A DNA stretch of 64,000 nucleotides, taken from Pontibacter chinhatensis (lineage in GTDB: Bacteria; Bacteroidota; Bacteroidia; Cytophagales; Hymenobacteraceae). The translations under genes were made by a program, and so were the position numbers. Numbering within the stretch: the first letter of the stretch is position 1; every line of letters begins with the position of its first letter. Positions 46,384-54,682 of the stretch are shown here, in pieces. Under the pieces are notes generated by a model. It was not told the origin of the DNA, did not search any database, and was given only the letters and a program-made list of their open reading frames with translations. The stretch covers positions 35,766 through 99,765 of the forward strand of contig NZ_FOOT01000009.1 of the NCBI RefSeq assembly GCF_900113285.1. Reading direction: 5' to 3'.

Positions 46384-46528
46384 AAACGCAAAGGTACTAA
46401 ATAATTAGTGTACGTAGCCCGGCAGAAGCATGTCTTAACACGCTATTAATATTATACCATTCTGCGTGCTACGGCCATTTGCGTAAAAGCGGAGAAGAAC
46501 AAGGCATGTATATAAATAGCTATACTTT

Positions 46529-46789
46529 ATGAAAAAGAAAAACAAGCAGGAGATACAGCAACTGGCCGCCTCGGTGGCCGCAGTGCAGTCGCAGGTGGCG
46601 TTTGCGCGGCTGGCCACGGCCCTTGCTGTAGTGAGTGTGGGCGCCATGGCCGTGGGAGCACTGGCCATCGGGCGCCTGGCAATCCGTAAAATGAACCTAA
46701 AGGCAGGGGAGGTGGACCGGCTGCGGATAAATGAACTGGAAGTGGGCCGGCTGAGGGTAAGGGAGCTAATTACCGAGCACAAAGTATAG
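46529..46789 (+). CDS. Small membrane protein with pentapeptide-like repeats
   Basis: 86 residues, not in a family I recognise. A charged start (MKKKNKQE), a helix to about residue 25, a hydrophobic stretch (about 28-50), then a run with period five: AVGAL, AIGRL, AIRKM, NLKAG, EVDRL, RINEL, EVGRL, RVREL. The pattern x-[VIL]-x-x-[LM] is that of pentapeptide-repeat or bactofilin-like beta-helices. A start ATG stands near a TATACTT copy at 46520; a real gene is supported by the regular repeat and clean length. Function unknown. Confidence 0.65.
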   Translation: MKKKNKQEIQQLAASVAAVQSQVAFARLATALAVVSVGAMAVGALAIGRLAIRKMNLKAGEVDRLRINELEVGRLRVRELITEHKV

Positions 46790-46927
46790 CCCCGGCATTC
46801 AGTATGGTAGTATGAATAATGTGCCTGAGGATGGTGGCTGATGCTTCAGGAGAGGTGCGCTGTGTGGCGCTGACATTTTATGCTGCCACAATACCATAAA
46901 ACCCGCTGGAAGTATGCGTAAAATTGC

Positions 46928-46935
46928 TACTTTTG
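46928..46935 (+). promoter_or_regulatory. Probable -7 box of glmM
   Basis: TACTTTTG matches TAnnTTTG and lies 22 bases before the GTG start at 46958, giving a short leader. No clear TTG at the -33 distance. Confidence 0.4.
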
Positions 46936-46957
46936 CCGAGCAACTAAAATACGGAAA

Positions 46958-48349
46958 GTGGCTTTAATAAAATCAATTTCAGGAATACGAGGAACGATAG
47001 GCGGACAGGCTGGAGAAGGACTTACCCCTGTGGATGTGGTTAAGTTTTCCGCCGCTTTTGGAACGTGGGTGCTTCAGAACACCGACAAAAAGACTATTGT
47101 TGTTGGCCGCGATGCGCGCCTCTCCGGCGACATGGTGAACAAGCTGGTATGCGCTACGCTGCAGGGCCTGGGCATTGATGTCATCGATGTAGGCCTCTCC
47201 ACCACACCAACCGTGGAAATGGCCGTGCCCGACATGCAGGCCGGAGGAGGTATTATCCTTACCGCCAGCCACAACCCCAAGCAGTGGAACGCCCTGAAGC
47301 TGCTCAACCACAAAGGCGAGTTTATCTCCGATGCCGAAGGAAAGCTGGTGCTGGAGATTGCCGAGCAGGAGGCGTTTGAGTTCGCCCAGGTAACGGAGCT
47401 GGGTAAGTATACCCAGGACCAGGAAGCACTGGCAAAGCACATCAAAGCGATTCTGGAACTGCCGCTGGTAGACGTGGAGGCGATCAAGGCCAAAGGTTTC
47501 AGCGTAGCCGTGGATGCCGTAAACTCGAGCGGCGGTTTTGCCGTGCCGATGCTGCTGGAGGCGCTGGGCGTTACCAAAATTGAGAAATTATACTGCGAGC
47601 CGGACGGAAATTTCCCGCACAACCCGGAGCCGCTTCCTGAGAACCTGCGCGAGATCTCGCGCCTGATAGAGAAAGGCAAATTTGACCTGGGCATTGTGGT
47701 AGATCCGGACGTAGACCGCCTGGCCCTGATCAACGAGGACGGCAGCATGTTCGGCGAGGAGTATACCCTGGTTGCCGTAGCCGATTATATCCTGAAGCAC
47801 CAGGTGGGTAATACTGTTTCTAACCTTTCCTCTACCCGTGCCCTGCGCGACGTGACGGAGAAAGCCGGAGGTGCATACTTCGCCGCTGCCGTAGGCGAGG
47901 TGAACGTGGTGAACATGATGAAGGAGCAGAACGCCATCATCGGTGGTGAGGGCAACGGCGGTATCATCTACCCGGAGCTTCACTACGGCCGCGATGCGCT
48001 GGTGGGCATTGCCCTGTTCCTGTCGCACCTGGCCAAATCGGACATGAGCATGACGCGCCTGCGCGCCTCCTACCCGAACTACTACATCTCCAAAAATAAA
48101 ATAGAGCTGACGCCGGACGTGGACGTGGACGAGGTGCTGCGCCAGATGCAGGAGCGTTACGCAAAGCAGCCAATCAATACGATTGACGGGGTGAAGATTG
48201 AGTTCGATAAGGAGTGGGTGCACCTGCGCAAGTCCAATACCGAGCCTATTATCCGTATCTACGCCGAGAGCGACAGCAATGCGACGGCCGAGCACTTGGC
48301 CAACAAAATTATCACAGACATCAAAGAGATTATCTCGCAGAAAGCATAA
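46958..48349 (+). CDS. glmM: Phosphoglucosamine mutase
   Basis: Interconverts glucosamine-6-phosphate and glucosamine-1-phosphate for UDP-GlcNAc synthesis. 463 residues from a GTG. The phosphorylated Ser104 is in LTASHNPKQWNALK; the metal loop is DPDVDRLAL (about 246-254); the sugar loop GEGNGGIIYPE and the phosphate loop RKSNTEPIIRIYAE follow. The TASHNP sequence with the N of NPKQWNA is that of the Bacteroidota GlmM group. Single gene with its own promoter and a strong terminator. Confidence 0.93.
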   Translation: MALIKSISGIRGTIGGQAGEGLTPVDVVKFSAAFGTWVLQNTDKKTIVVGRDARLSGDMVNKLVCATLQGLGIDVIDVGLSTTPTVEMAVPDMQAGGGIILTASHNPKQWNALKLLNHKGEFISDAEGKLVLEIAEQEAFEFAQVTELGKYTQDQEALAKHIKAILELPLVDVEAIKAKGFSVAVDAVNSSGGFAVPMLLEALGVTKIEKLYCEPDGNFPHNPEPLPENLREISRLIEKGKFDLGIVVDPDVDRLALINEDGSMFGEEYTLVAVADYILKHQVGNTVSNLSSTRALRDVTEKAGGAYFAAAVGEVNVVNMMKEQNAIIGGEGNGGIIYPELHYGRDALVGIALFLSHLAKSDMSMTRLRASYPNYYISKNKIELTPDVDVDEVLRQMQERYAKQPINTIDGVKIEFDKEWVHLRKSNTEPIIRIYAESDSNATAEHLANKIITDIKEIISQKA

Positions 48350-48402
48350 GTATAGAATATGTGTTGTTGCTGTTGTAATACAAATCAAAAGTGACAGGCA
48401 GT

Positions 48403-48450
48403 GTTGCGCCACTGGTAGGGTTGTTCCTGCCATTGGCGCAACTTTTTTTT
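48403..48450 (+). terminator. Terminator of glmM
   Basis: GTTGCGCCA (48403-48411) pairs with TGGCGCAAC (48434-48442), with an inner stem (GGTAGG with CCTGCC) and eight T after it. A TATACTTTG (48450-48458) follows at once and overlaps the T run. Confidence 0.87.
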
Positions 48451-48498
48451 ATACTTTGTTGGTTGAATAAGAATAGAATCAAAATATAGCTTAATAAC

Positions 48499-49641
48499 AT
48501 GCGTGTTTATTTAGATAATGCTGCCACCACTCCTCTGGACAAAGAGGTTTTTGACGCCATGGCTCCCTATATGCTGGAGCACTTCGGTAACCCGTCTTCC
48601 ATCCACTCGCACGGGCGCGAGGTGAGGGCGGCCATTGAGAGGGCGCGCAAAACGGTGGCGGGCCTGCTGAACACGTCTCCGGCTGAGGTTTTCTTTACCT
48701 CCGGCGGTACCGAGGCCGATAACGCTGCCCTTATCTGCACCTGCCGCTCGCTGGGCATCAAGCATGCCATCACCACCAAACTGGAGCACCACGCCGTGCT
48801 GCACACGATGGAGTTGCTGGAGAAGCAGGAGGGTGTACAGCTAACGTACCTGCGCCACGACGAGCGCGGCAACCTGGACCTGGAGCACCTGGAGGAGGTG
48901 CTGGCCAGCCAGCCACAGACGCTGGTTTCCGTTATGCACGCCAACAACGAGATCGGCAACCTGAACGATATTGAGGCCATCGGGGAGATCTGCAAAAAGT
49001 ATAACGCCTTGTTCCATTCCGACACGGTACAGACTATGGGCCATTACAAGCACGACCTGCAGCAGCTGAAGACCAACTTCATTGTGGGTTCGGCGCACAA
49101 GTTTCACGGTCCGAAAGGCGTGGGCTTCCTGTACTGCGATGCCGAGACGAAAATTCAGCCGCTGATTCAGGGTGGGGCGCAGGAGCGCAACATGCGTGGC
49201 GGCACCGAGAACGTGTACGGCATTATCGGACTGGCCAAGGCGCTGGAGATTGCTTACCGCGATATGGGCGAGCACCAGACGTACATCCAAAGCCTGAAAG
49301 ACCGCATGATTTACAAGCTGCGCGAGCAGATGGACGATGTGAGCTTTAACGGCATGTCGGAGTTTGGCGACAAGAGCCTGTACACGGTGCTGAACGTGAG
49401 CCTGCCTGCATCAGACATTAACGAGATGCTGCTCTTCAGCCTGGACATCGCTAAGATCTCCGCTTCGGGGGGCAGCGCCTGCAGCAGCGGCGCCAATGCC
49501 GGCTCGCACGTGCTGCGCGCGCTGGAGTGTGATCCAACCCGCGGCTCGGTGCGCTTCTCCTTCAGCAAGTATAACACACCTGAGGAGGTTGACTACGTAG
49601 CCGAAACCGTGGCTAAAATGTATAACAAGCAGCTGGCGTAA
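48499..49641 (+). CDS. Cysteine desulfurase (NifS/IscS family)
   Basis: PLP enzyme that removes sulfur from cysteine for Fe-S clusters and tRNA thiolation; such enzymes can also supply selenium. 380 residues. YLDNAATTPL begins the fold, the PLP lysine is Lys201 in GSAHKFHGPKG, and the active Cys328 is in SGGSACSSGA. The short loop around Cys with SSG is NifS/IscS-like and not SufS-like. No iscU or fdx is beside it. A terminator follows. Confidence 0.94.
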   Translation: MRVYLDNAATTPLDKEVFDAMAPYMLEHFGNPSSIHSHGREVRAAIERARKTVAGLLNTSPAEVFFTSGGTEADNAALICTCRSLGIKHAITTKLEHHAVLHTMELLEKQEGVQLTYLRHDERGNLDLEHLEEVLASQPQTLVSVMHANNEIGNLNDIEAIGEICKKYNALFHSDTVQTMGHYKHDLQQLKTNFIVGSAHKFHGPKGVGFLYCDAETKIQPLIQGGAQERNMRGGTENVYGIIGLAKALEIAYRDMGEHQTYIQSLKDRMIYKLREQMDDVSFNGMSEFGDKSLYTVLNVSLPASDINEMLLFSLDIAKISASGGSACSSGANAGSHVLRALECDPTRGSVRFSFSKYNTPEEVDYVAETVAKMYNKQLA

Positions 49642-49688
49642 GTATATAATCGCTCAGCTTAGAGTGTAAACAAAGTATAAAGTATAAA

Positions 49689-49717
49689 AAAGGCCTTGGC
49701 AGTATGCCGGGGCCTTT
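49689..49717 (+). terminator. Terminator of the cysteine desulfurase gene
   Basis: A 13-base-pair stem with G-T pairs (49689-49701 with 49705-49717). Two tandem AAGTATA copies (49674, 49680) stand directly before it. Confidence 0.75.
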
Positions 49718-49745
49718 CTTGATTAAACTCTAGCAAGTATAAAAC

Positions 49746-50327
49746 ATGAAAAGTATAGCCGTTTTCTGTGGCGCCAACTCCGGGAATAACCCGGTGTACG
49801 CGGAGGCTGCCACACAACTAGGCCACCTGATGGCCGCCAAAAGTATAGGGTTGGTGTTCGGTGGTGGTAAGGTAGGCCTGATGGGCACCATTGCCGATTC
49901 CGTACTTGCCAAAGGTGGGCAGGCCGTGGGCGTAATCCCGCAAAGCCTGGTAGACCGCGAGCAAGCCCACACCGGACTGACGGAGCAGCACATTGTAAAG
50001 ACCATGCACGAGCGCAAGGCCCTGATGGCCTCTAAGTCCGATGCCTTTGTAGCCATGCCGGGCGGCTTTGGCACCCTGGACGAGATAAACGAGATAATCA
50101 CCTGGAACCAGCTGGGCATTATCCAGAAGCCGGTGGCCTTCTTTAACGTGAACGGCTACTACGATAAATTCATGGCCTTTCTGGCCGACTGCGTGCAGGA
50201 AGGGCTCATTAAGCCGGAGTACATGAAGAACCTGATCGTGGAAAGCGAGCCGGAGGTGCTGCTGCAAAAGCTCACCAGGTATGCCGACACTGTGTCGGAG
50301 GATTGGGTGGACTCGGAGCGGATTTAA
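49746..50327 (+). CDS. LOG family protein (TIGR00730 type)
   Basis: 193 residues. Relatives cleave nucleoside 5'-monophosphates such as cytokinin ribotides (LONELY GUY) or AMP. The active motifs are MHERKALM (87-94) and PGGFGTLDE (105-113), and GGGKVGLMG (39-47) is the nucleotide-binding loop. The physiological role in bacteria is usually unclear. Single gene; two AAGTATA copies encode Ser-Ile pairs within it (49751, 49840). Confidence 0.92.
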   Translation: MKSIAVFCGANSGNNPVYAEAATQLGHLMAAKSIGLVFGGGKVGLMGTIADSVLAKGGQAVGVIPQSLVDREQAHTGLTEQHIVKTMHERKALMASKSDAFVAMPGGFGTLDEINEIITWNQLGIIQKPVAFFNVNGYYDKFMAFLADCVQEGLIKPEYMKNLIVESEPEVLLQKLTRYADTVSEDWVDSERI

Positions 50328-50357
50328 TTGTACGGTTGTTCGAGCTTTCGGGGTCAT

Positions 50358-50613
50358 CTGCCGCAAGTTTAGCGACAGCGTAACTTGTGGTTTTGCATGA
50401 GGCAAGTTTGAAACTTGCTTTCTGCGAAGCAGAAAAGTATAAGGTAGCAGATACTTTATACTTCGGCAGGCTCTAGGGGCGTACTTGAAATACAACTTAA
50501 CAAAAGTATAAAGTATAGCCTAAGCCTTTGCACTCCTTACTTCTCCAAAGCAAAGCAGTTGAAAACTGCTGCCATACTTAGCCGCAAGTTACGCTGCGCT
50601 AGACTTGCGGCAG
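50358..50613. repeat. MITE-like intergenic element with terminal inverted repeats
   Basis: About 256 bases between convergent genes. The ends are near-perfect inverted repeats of 29-30 bases (50358-50387 and 50585-50613; one base shorter and with two substitutions on the right). Inside are three small hairpins: GCAAGTTT/AAACTTGC at 50402-50418, TTTCTGC/GCAGAAA at 50419-50435, and AGCAGTT/AACTGCT at 50554-50570, plus several AAGTATA/TATACTT copies. It has no frame coding for a transposase. The shape is that of a miniature transposable or REP-like element. The rest of the gap 50328-50714 is T-rich and holds two more TATACTT. Confidence 0.65.
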
Positions 50614-50714
50614 AGACTTTAAAAGTAAAGGCCGCTGCATTTATACTTGCAACGGCCCCTTTTATACTTTGTCGGAGAGCATCTTCACATCTCCCAATTC
50701 CCAAATCTTCAAAT

Positions 50715-51743
50715 TTAGTTCTCCAGCACGATATCCTTCAGCGCCTCTATCCAGGAGTCGTTGGAGTTCAGGCTCTCCACCAGCTGCCACTTCTCACCGC
50801 CGGCATGCTCAAACATCTCCTTAAACTCCTCGCCAACCTCAATGGTGGTTTCCAAGCAGTCGGCTACGAAGGCGGGGCTGAAGGCCAGTACTTTCTTGAT
50901 GCCCTTGGCCGGCATAGTCTTCAGCAGGTCGTCAGTGTACGGTTGCAGCCACGGGTCGCTCAGCAGCCTGGACTGAAACGCCACAGTATACTGGTCTTCG
51001 CGCAGGCCCAACTCGGCGGCCAGCAGGCGTGAGGTGACAAAGCAGGAGGCCCGGTAGCAGTACTTGTTGCGCTTGTTATAGCTATTGCAGCAGGAGCCCA
51101 GCTTGCAGTAGCCGTGGTCGCTGCCCTTGAGCACCTGCCGCTCGGGCACACCATGGTAGCTGAACACCACATGGTCGTACTCATCCTCGGCCATATACTT
51201 CTTGCCCAGCTCAGCAAAAGCCTTGATAAAGCCCGGATCGTCGCAGTATGAGGAGATGAAGTTTATACTCGGGATGATCCACCAGTCCCGCACAATCTCC
51301 ATGATCTTATCGTGCACCGAGCCGGTGGTGGCAGCGGCATACTGCGGAAACAGCGGCACTACAATGATGCGGTCCACGCTCTGCTCCCTGAGTTCCTCCA
51401 GGGCGCTGTTTATACTTGGGCTCTGGTAGCGCATGCCAAAGGCCACGTGGTAGTCTTTGCCGAGGGCAGTCTGCAGTTTTGCCTGCAGGTCGCGGCCATG
51501 GAACATGAGCGGCGAGCCGCGGTCGGTCCAGAGCTGCTGGTATACTTTGGCAGACTTCGGTGCCCGAAACGGCGCGATAATACCGTTCACCAGGGCATAG
51601 CGGCCCACCGGATTTATGTCCATCACGCGCTTGTCCAGCAGGAACTCGCGCAGGTACTTTCTCACGTCAGGTGTCTGGGGTGTGTCCGGTGTACCGAGGT
51701 TCACCAGCAGCACGCCAATCTTACCGATAGCTTTCTTGCTCAT
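50715..51743 (-). CDS. hemH: Ferrochelatase
   Basis: Inserts Fe(II) into protoporphyrin IX, last step of heme synthesis. 342 residues. VLLVNLGTPDTP opens the family; the catalytic His197 is in FSYHGVPER; the C-terminal FSPAFVADCLET holds the acidic residue. A cysteine-rich stretch follows His197: Cys213, 218, 219, 229 and 234 (GYCKLGSCC, KYCYRASC). Some bacterial ferrochelatases bind a [2Fe-2S] cluster by internal Cys residues; this stretch might do the same. Single gene on the minus strand. Confidence 0.95.
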   Translation of the reverse strand: MSKKAIGKIGVLLVNLGTPDTPQTPDVRKYLREFLLDKRVMDINPVGRYALVNGIIAPFRAPKSAKVYQQLWTDRGSPLMFHGRDLQAKLQTALGKDYHVAFGMRYQSPSINSALEELREQSVDRIIVVPLFPQYAAATTGSVHDKIMEIVRDWWIIPSINFISSYCDDPGFIKAFAELGKKYMAEDEYDHVVFSYHGVPERQVLKGSDHGYCKLGSCCNSYNKRNKYCYRASCFVTSRLLAAELGLREDQYTVAFQSRLLSDPWLQPYTDDLLKTMPAKGIKKVLAFSPAFVADCLETTIEVGEEFKEMFEHAGGEKWQLVESLNSNDSWIEALKDIVLEN

Positions 51744-51887
51744 TTATACTTTAAAAGTGCTTTCGTCTTACAAAGATACAAGGATAACCCGTTACTTGTT
51801 GATTCTTAATTTCTATGCCGTCATAGAGGCCCAACGTAGCCTAAAGCGACAAGTAGGGGAAAATGTTCTACAGTTAGAAAGATATTT

Positions 51888-52156
51888 GGAGTTAGAGAGT
51901 TGGGGAGTTTAGGAGTTAGAGAGTTGAGATATACTTTATAATCAGCTACCTCTCTCGCTCGCCTCTGGCGAGTGCGAAATATATGGCGTCCTCTGGCCGC
52001 TTTGGGTTACGCATGCGGGGCGGGACGCCACAGTATACCGCACACTCGCCAGAGGCGAGCGAGGGCAACATTTCTTGGATTCAAACCAAGGAGCAGTCTC
52101 CACACTTTCTAACCTTTTAACTCTAAAACTCCTAAACTCCCCAACTCTCTAACTCC
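51888..52156. repeat. Nested inverted-repeat element upstream of era
   Basis: A 30-base exact inverted repeat (51888-51917 and 52127-52156) encloses a second, 20-base exact inverted repeat (51955-51974 and 52043-52062), which encloses a third (GGCGTCC at 51985-51991, GGACGCC at 52023-52029). Each 20-base arm is itself a hairpin (CTCGCC, 3 bases, GGCGAG). The whole could fold as one long cruciform. No coding frame in it. It occupies most of the gap 51744-52232 between hemH and era. Its outer arm shares short words with the element at 25411-25587. Confidence 0.75.
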
Positions 52157-52206
52157 CAAACTCTTCCTAAATCTGCACATTTTCACGGGGTTTCGTAAAA
52201 AAGGAG

Positions 52207-52214
52207 TAATTTTG
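52207..52214 (+). promoter_or_regulatory. Probable -7 box of era
   Basis: TAATTTTG matches TAnnTTTG exactly, 18 bases before the ATG at 52233. The TTG at 52212 inside it cannot then be the era start. The -33 region is only weakly matched (TTTTC at 52179-52183). Confidence 0.5.
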
Positions 52215-52232
52215 CAACCTCAAATTCAGATT

Positions 52233-53123
52233 ATGGCCGAAACACCGCACAAAGCCGGTTTTGTAAGTATAGTGGGCAAGCCGAACGTGGGCAAATCCAC
52301 GCTGATGAACGCGCTGGTAGGCGAGAAACTCTCCATCATCACGTCCAAAGCGCAGACCACGCGGCACCGCATTATGGGCATTTTGAACGGAGACGACTTC
52401 CAGATCGTTTACTCCGACACGCCTGGCATCATCAAGCCGCAGTACGCGCTGCACGAGTCGATGATGGGTTTCGTGCGTACCTCGCTGGAAGATGCTGACA
52501 TCATCCTTTTTGTGACTGACATCTACGAGAAGCACGACGAGGACGACGTAATCAAGCGCCTGCAGCACGCCAAGGTGCCCATACTTTTACTCATAAATAA
52601 AATAGACCAGGCCACCGAAGAAGAGGTAAACGAGAAGGTGGCTTACTGGCAGGAGCACATGAACCCGACCGAGATTATGCCTATCTCGGCGCTGCACAAC
52701 TTCGGGCTGGACCACTTGTTCCAACGATTGCTGCATTACCTGCCCGAGCATCCCGCCTTTTACCCGAAGGATGAACTGACCGACAAGCCCGAGCGTTTCT
52801 TTGTGTCGGAGATAATCCGGGAGAAAATTTTCCTCAACTATAAAAAGGAAATTCCCTACAGCTGCGAGGTAGTGGTAGAGGAGTTTAAGGAAGAGGTCGA
52901 CATCATCCGCATCCGCGCCGAGATTAGCGTGGAGCGCAGAAGCCAGAAAGGCATCGTGATTGGCAACAAGGGCGAGGCACTGAAGAAAGTAGGCACCCAG
53001 GCCCGCCTGGACATGGAGGACTTCTTCCAGAAAAAGATATTTCTTGATTTATACGTGCGCGTGAACGAGAACTGGCGGACAGACGAGAAGCTGCTTCGGC
53101 GCTTCGGCTACCGCGAAGAGTAG
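52233..53123 (+). CDS. era: GTPase Era
   Basis: Ribosome assembly GTPase that binds 16S rRNA. 296 residues from the ATG at 52233; an upstream TTG at 52212 overlaps the -7 box. GKPNVGKS (15-22) is G1, SDTPGI is G3 and INKID is G4. The C-terminal KH domain includes SVERRSQKGIVIGNKGEALKKVG and FLDLYVRV. It starts 76 bases after the nested inverted-repeat element and precedes der by 61 bases, so two ribosome-assembly GTPases stand together. Confidence 0.96.
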   Translation: MAETPHKAGFVSIVGKPNVGKSTLMNALVGEKLSIITSKAQTTRHRIMGILNGDDFQIVYSDTPGIIKPQYALHESMMGFVRTSLEDADIILFVTDIYEKHDEDDVIKRLQHAKVPILLLINKIDQATEEEVNEKVAYWQEHMNPTEIMPISALHNFGLDHLFQRLLHYLPEHPAFYPKDELTDKPERFFVSEIIREKIFLNYKKEIPYSCEVVVEEFKEEVDIIRIRAEISVERRSQKGIVIGNKGEALKKVGTQARLDMEDFFQKKIFLDLYVRVNENWRTDEKLLRRFGYREE

Positions 53124-53184
53124 CGCACATAAAGCTTCGGGGCACGGTGCTCCGGGGGCACTTTAACCATTTTATTATAGTTCG

Positions 53185-54498
53185 ATGTCAACCAACATCA
53201 TTGCCATTGTAGGCCGCCCCAACGTGGGCAAATCAACCCTTTTTAACCGCCTGATTGGCCAGCGCAAGGCCATCATGGACAACGTGAGCGGCGTAACCCG
53301 CGACCGCAGCTACGGCCACGGCGACTGGTGCGGCAAGTACTTCACCGTGATAGATACCGGTGGCTACGTGCACGGCTCCGACGACATTTTTGAGGCCGAG
53401 ATTAACCGCCAGGTAGAGCTAGCTATGAACGAGGCCGACGTGATACTTTTTATGGTAGACGTGGATGCCGGCCTTACCAGCCTGGACGAGGAGTTTGCCA
53501 ACGTGCTGCGCCGCACTGATAAGCCTATTTATGTGGTAGCCAACAAAGCCGACACCAACGCACGCATGCACCAGATGGGTGAGTTTTACGCGCTGGGTGT
53601 AGGCATCGATATCTTCCCGATCTCCTCGCAGAGCGGCTCCGGCACGGGCGAGCTGCTGGACGAGGTAGTAAAGCACTTTAAGGACGAAGGCGTGGAAGAC
53701 CCGGATGCCGGTATTCCAAAAATAGCCGTGCTGGGTCGCCCAAACGTAGGCAAGTCGTCCTTCGTGAACCTGCTGCTGGGCCAGGAGCGCAACATCGTAA
53801 CTGATATTGCCGGCACCACCCGCGACGCCATCCATGCCCGCTACAATGCCTTCGGCAAAGAGTTTATCATTGTGGATACCGCCGGTCTGCGCCGCAAGAG
53901 CAAGGTAAGCGAAGACATTGAGTTCTACTCGGTGCTGCGCTCGGTGCGTGCCCTGGAAGAGGCGGATGTGTGCATCGTGATACTGGACGCCACGCGCGGC
54001 ATCGAGGCGCAGGACGTCAACATTATTGCCCTGGCCGAGAAGAACCGCAAAGGCATTGTGATACTGGTAAACAAGTGGGACCTGGTGGAGAAAGACACCC
54101 ACACGACCAAAAAGTTTGAGGACGAGATCTACAGCCGCATCGCGCCGATTTCTTACGTGCCGATCATCTTTACTTCGGTGGTAACAAAGCAGCGTATCCA
54201 CAAAGCCATCGAGGTGGCCATGGATGTGTATGAGAATAAGACGCGCAAGATCCCGACGTCTAAGCTGAACGACCTGCTGCTGCCGGACATTGAGCGTTAC
54301 CCGCCGCCGGCCATTAAGGGCAAGTTCATCAAAATTAAATACATCACGCAGCTGCCGACGCACAACCCCACATTTGCGTTTTTCTGCAACCTGCCGCAGT
54401 ACGTAAAGGAGCCATACATGCGCTACCTCGAGAACAGAATGCGGGAGCACTTCGACTTTACCGGGGTGCCGATCAGGCTGCTGTTCAAGAAAAAATAA
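53185..54498 (+). CDS. der: GTPase Der (EngA)
   Basis: Double GTPase needed for 50S subunit assembly. 437 residues. First G domain: GRPNVGKST (10-18), DTGGY, NKAD. Second: GRPNVGKSS (184-192), DTAGLRRKSK, NKWD. A C-terminal KH-like domain follows (LLLPDIERYPPPAIKGKFIKIKY region) and the end is typical (FTGVPIRLLFKKK). Probably co-transcribed with era; a strong terminator follows. Confidence 0.97.
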   Translation: MSTNIIAIVGRPNVGKSTLFNRLIGQRKAIMDNVSGVTRDRSYGHGDWCGKYFTVIDTGGYVHGSDDIFEAEINRQVELAMNEADVILFMVDVDAGLTSLDEEFANVLRRTDKPIYVVANKADTNARMHQMGEFYALGVGIDIFPISSQSGSGTGELLDEVVKHFKDEGVEDPDAGIPKIAVLGRPNVGKSSFVNLLLGQERNIVTDIAGTTRDAIHARYNAFGKEFIIVDTAGLRRKSKVSEDIEFYSVLRSVRALEEADVCIVILDATRGIEAQDVNIIALAEKNRKGIVILVNKWDLVEKDTHTTKKFEDEIYSRIAPISYVPIIFTSVVTKQRIHKAIEVAMDVYENKTRKIPTSKLNDLLLPDIERYPPPAIKGKFIKIKYITQLPTHNPTFAFFCNLPQYVKEPYMRYLENRMREHFDFTGVPIRLLFKKK

Positions 54499-54540
54499 GG
54501 CACAAAGTATAAGGCCTTACAGGCTGAATTAGAGTAAAAA

Positions 54541-54577
54541 CGGCGGGCACTTCTCAGGAGGTGCCCGCCGCTTTTTT
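54541..54577 (+). terminator. Terminator of era-der
   Basis: CGGCGGGCAC (54541-54550) pairs with GTGCCCGCCG (54561-54570), 10-base loop, followed by C and seven T. Confidence 0.9.
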
Positions 54578-54682
54578 TATGAATAATAAAAACTATATTC
54601 AGATAGCTGCGTATTGTCTGGCATGTTTCGGCGGAAGCTGTTTTGGCAGCCCCGCAAGCGAGAAAGTTAACCAAAACGACAA

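Noticed and set aside
49674..50520. Repeated AAGTATA copies considered as a CRISPR or iteron array
   Set aside because: Spacing is irregular, copies are too short for CRISPR repeats, and no cas or rep genes are present.
53419..54450. Long minus-strand frame (343 codons) opposite der
   Set aside because: Shadow of the der gene; Der motifs on the plus strand are complete.
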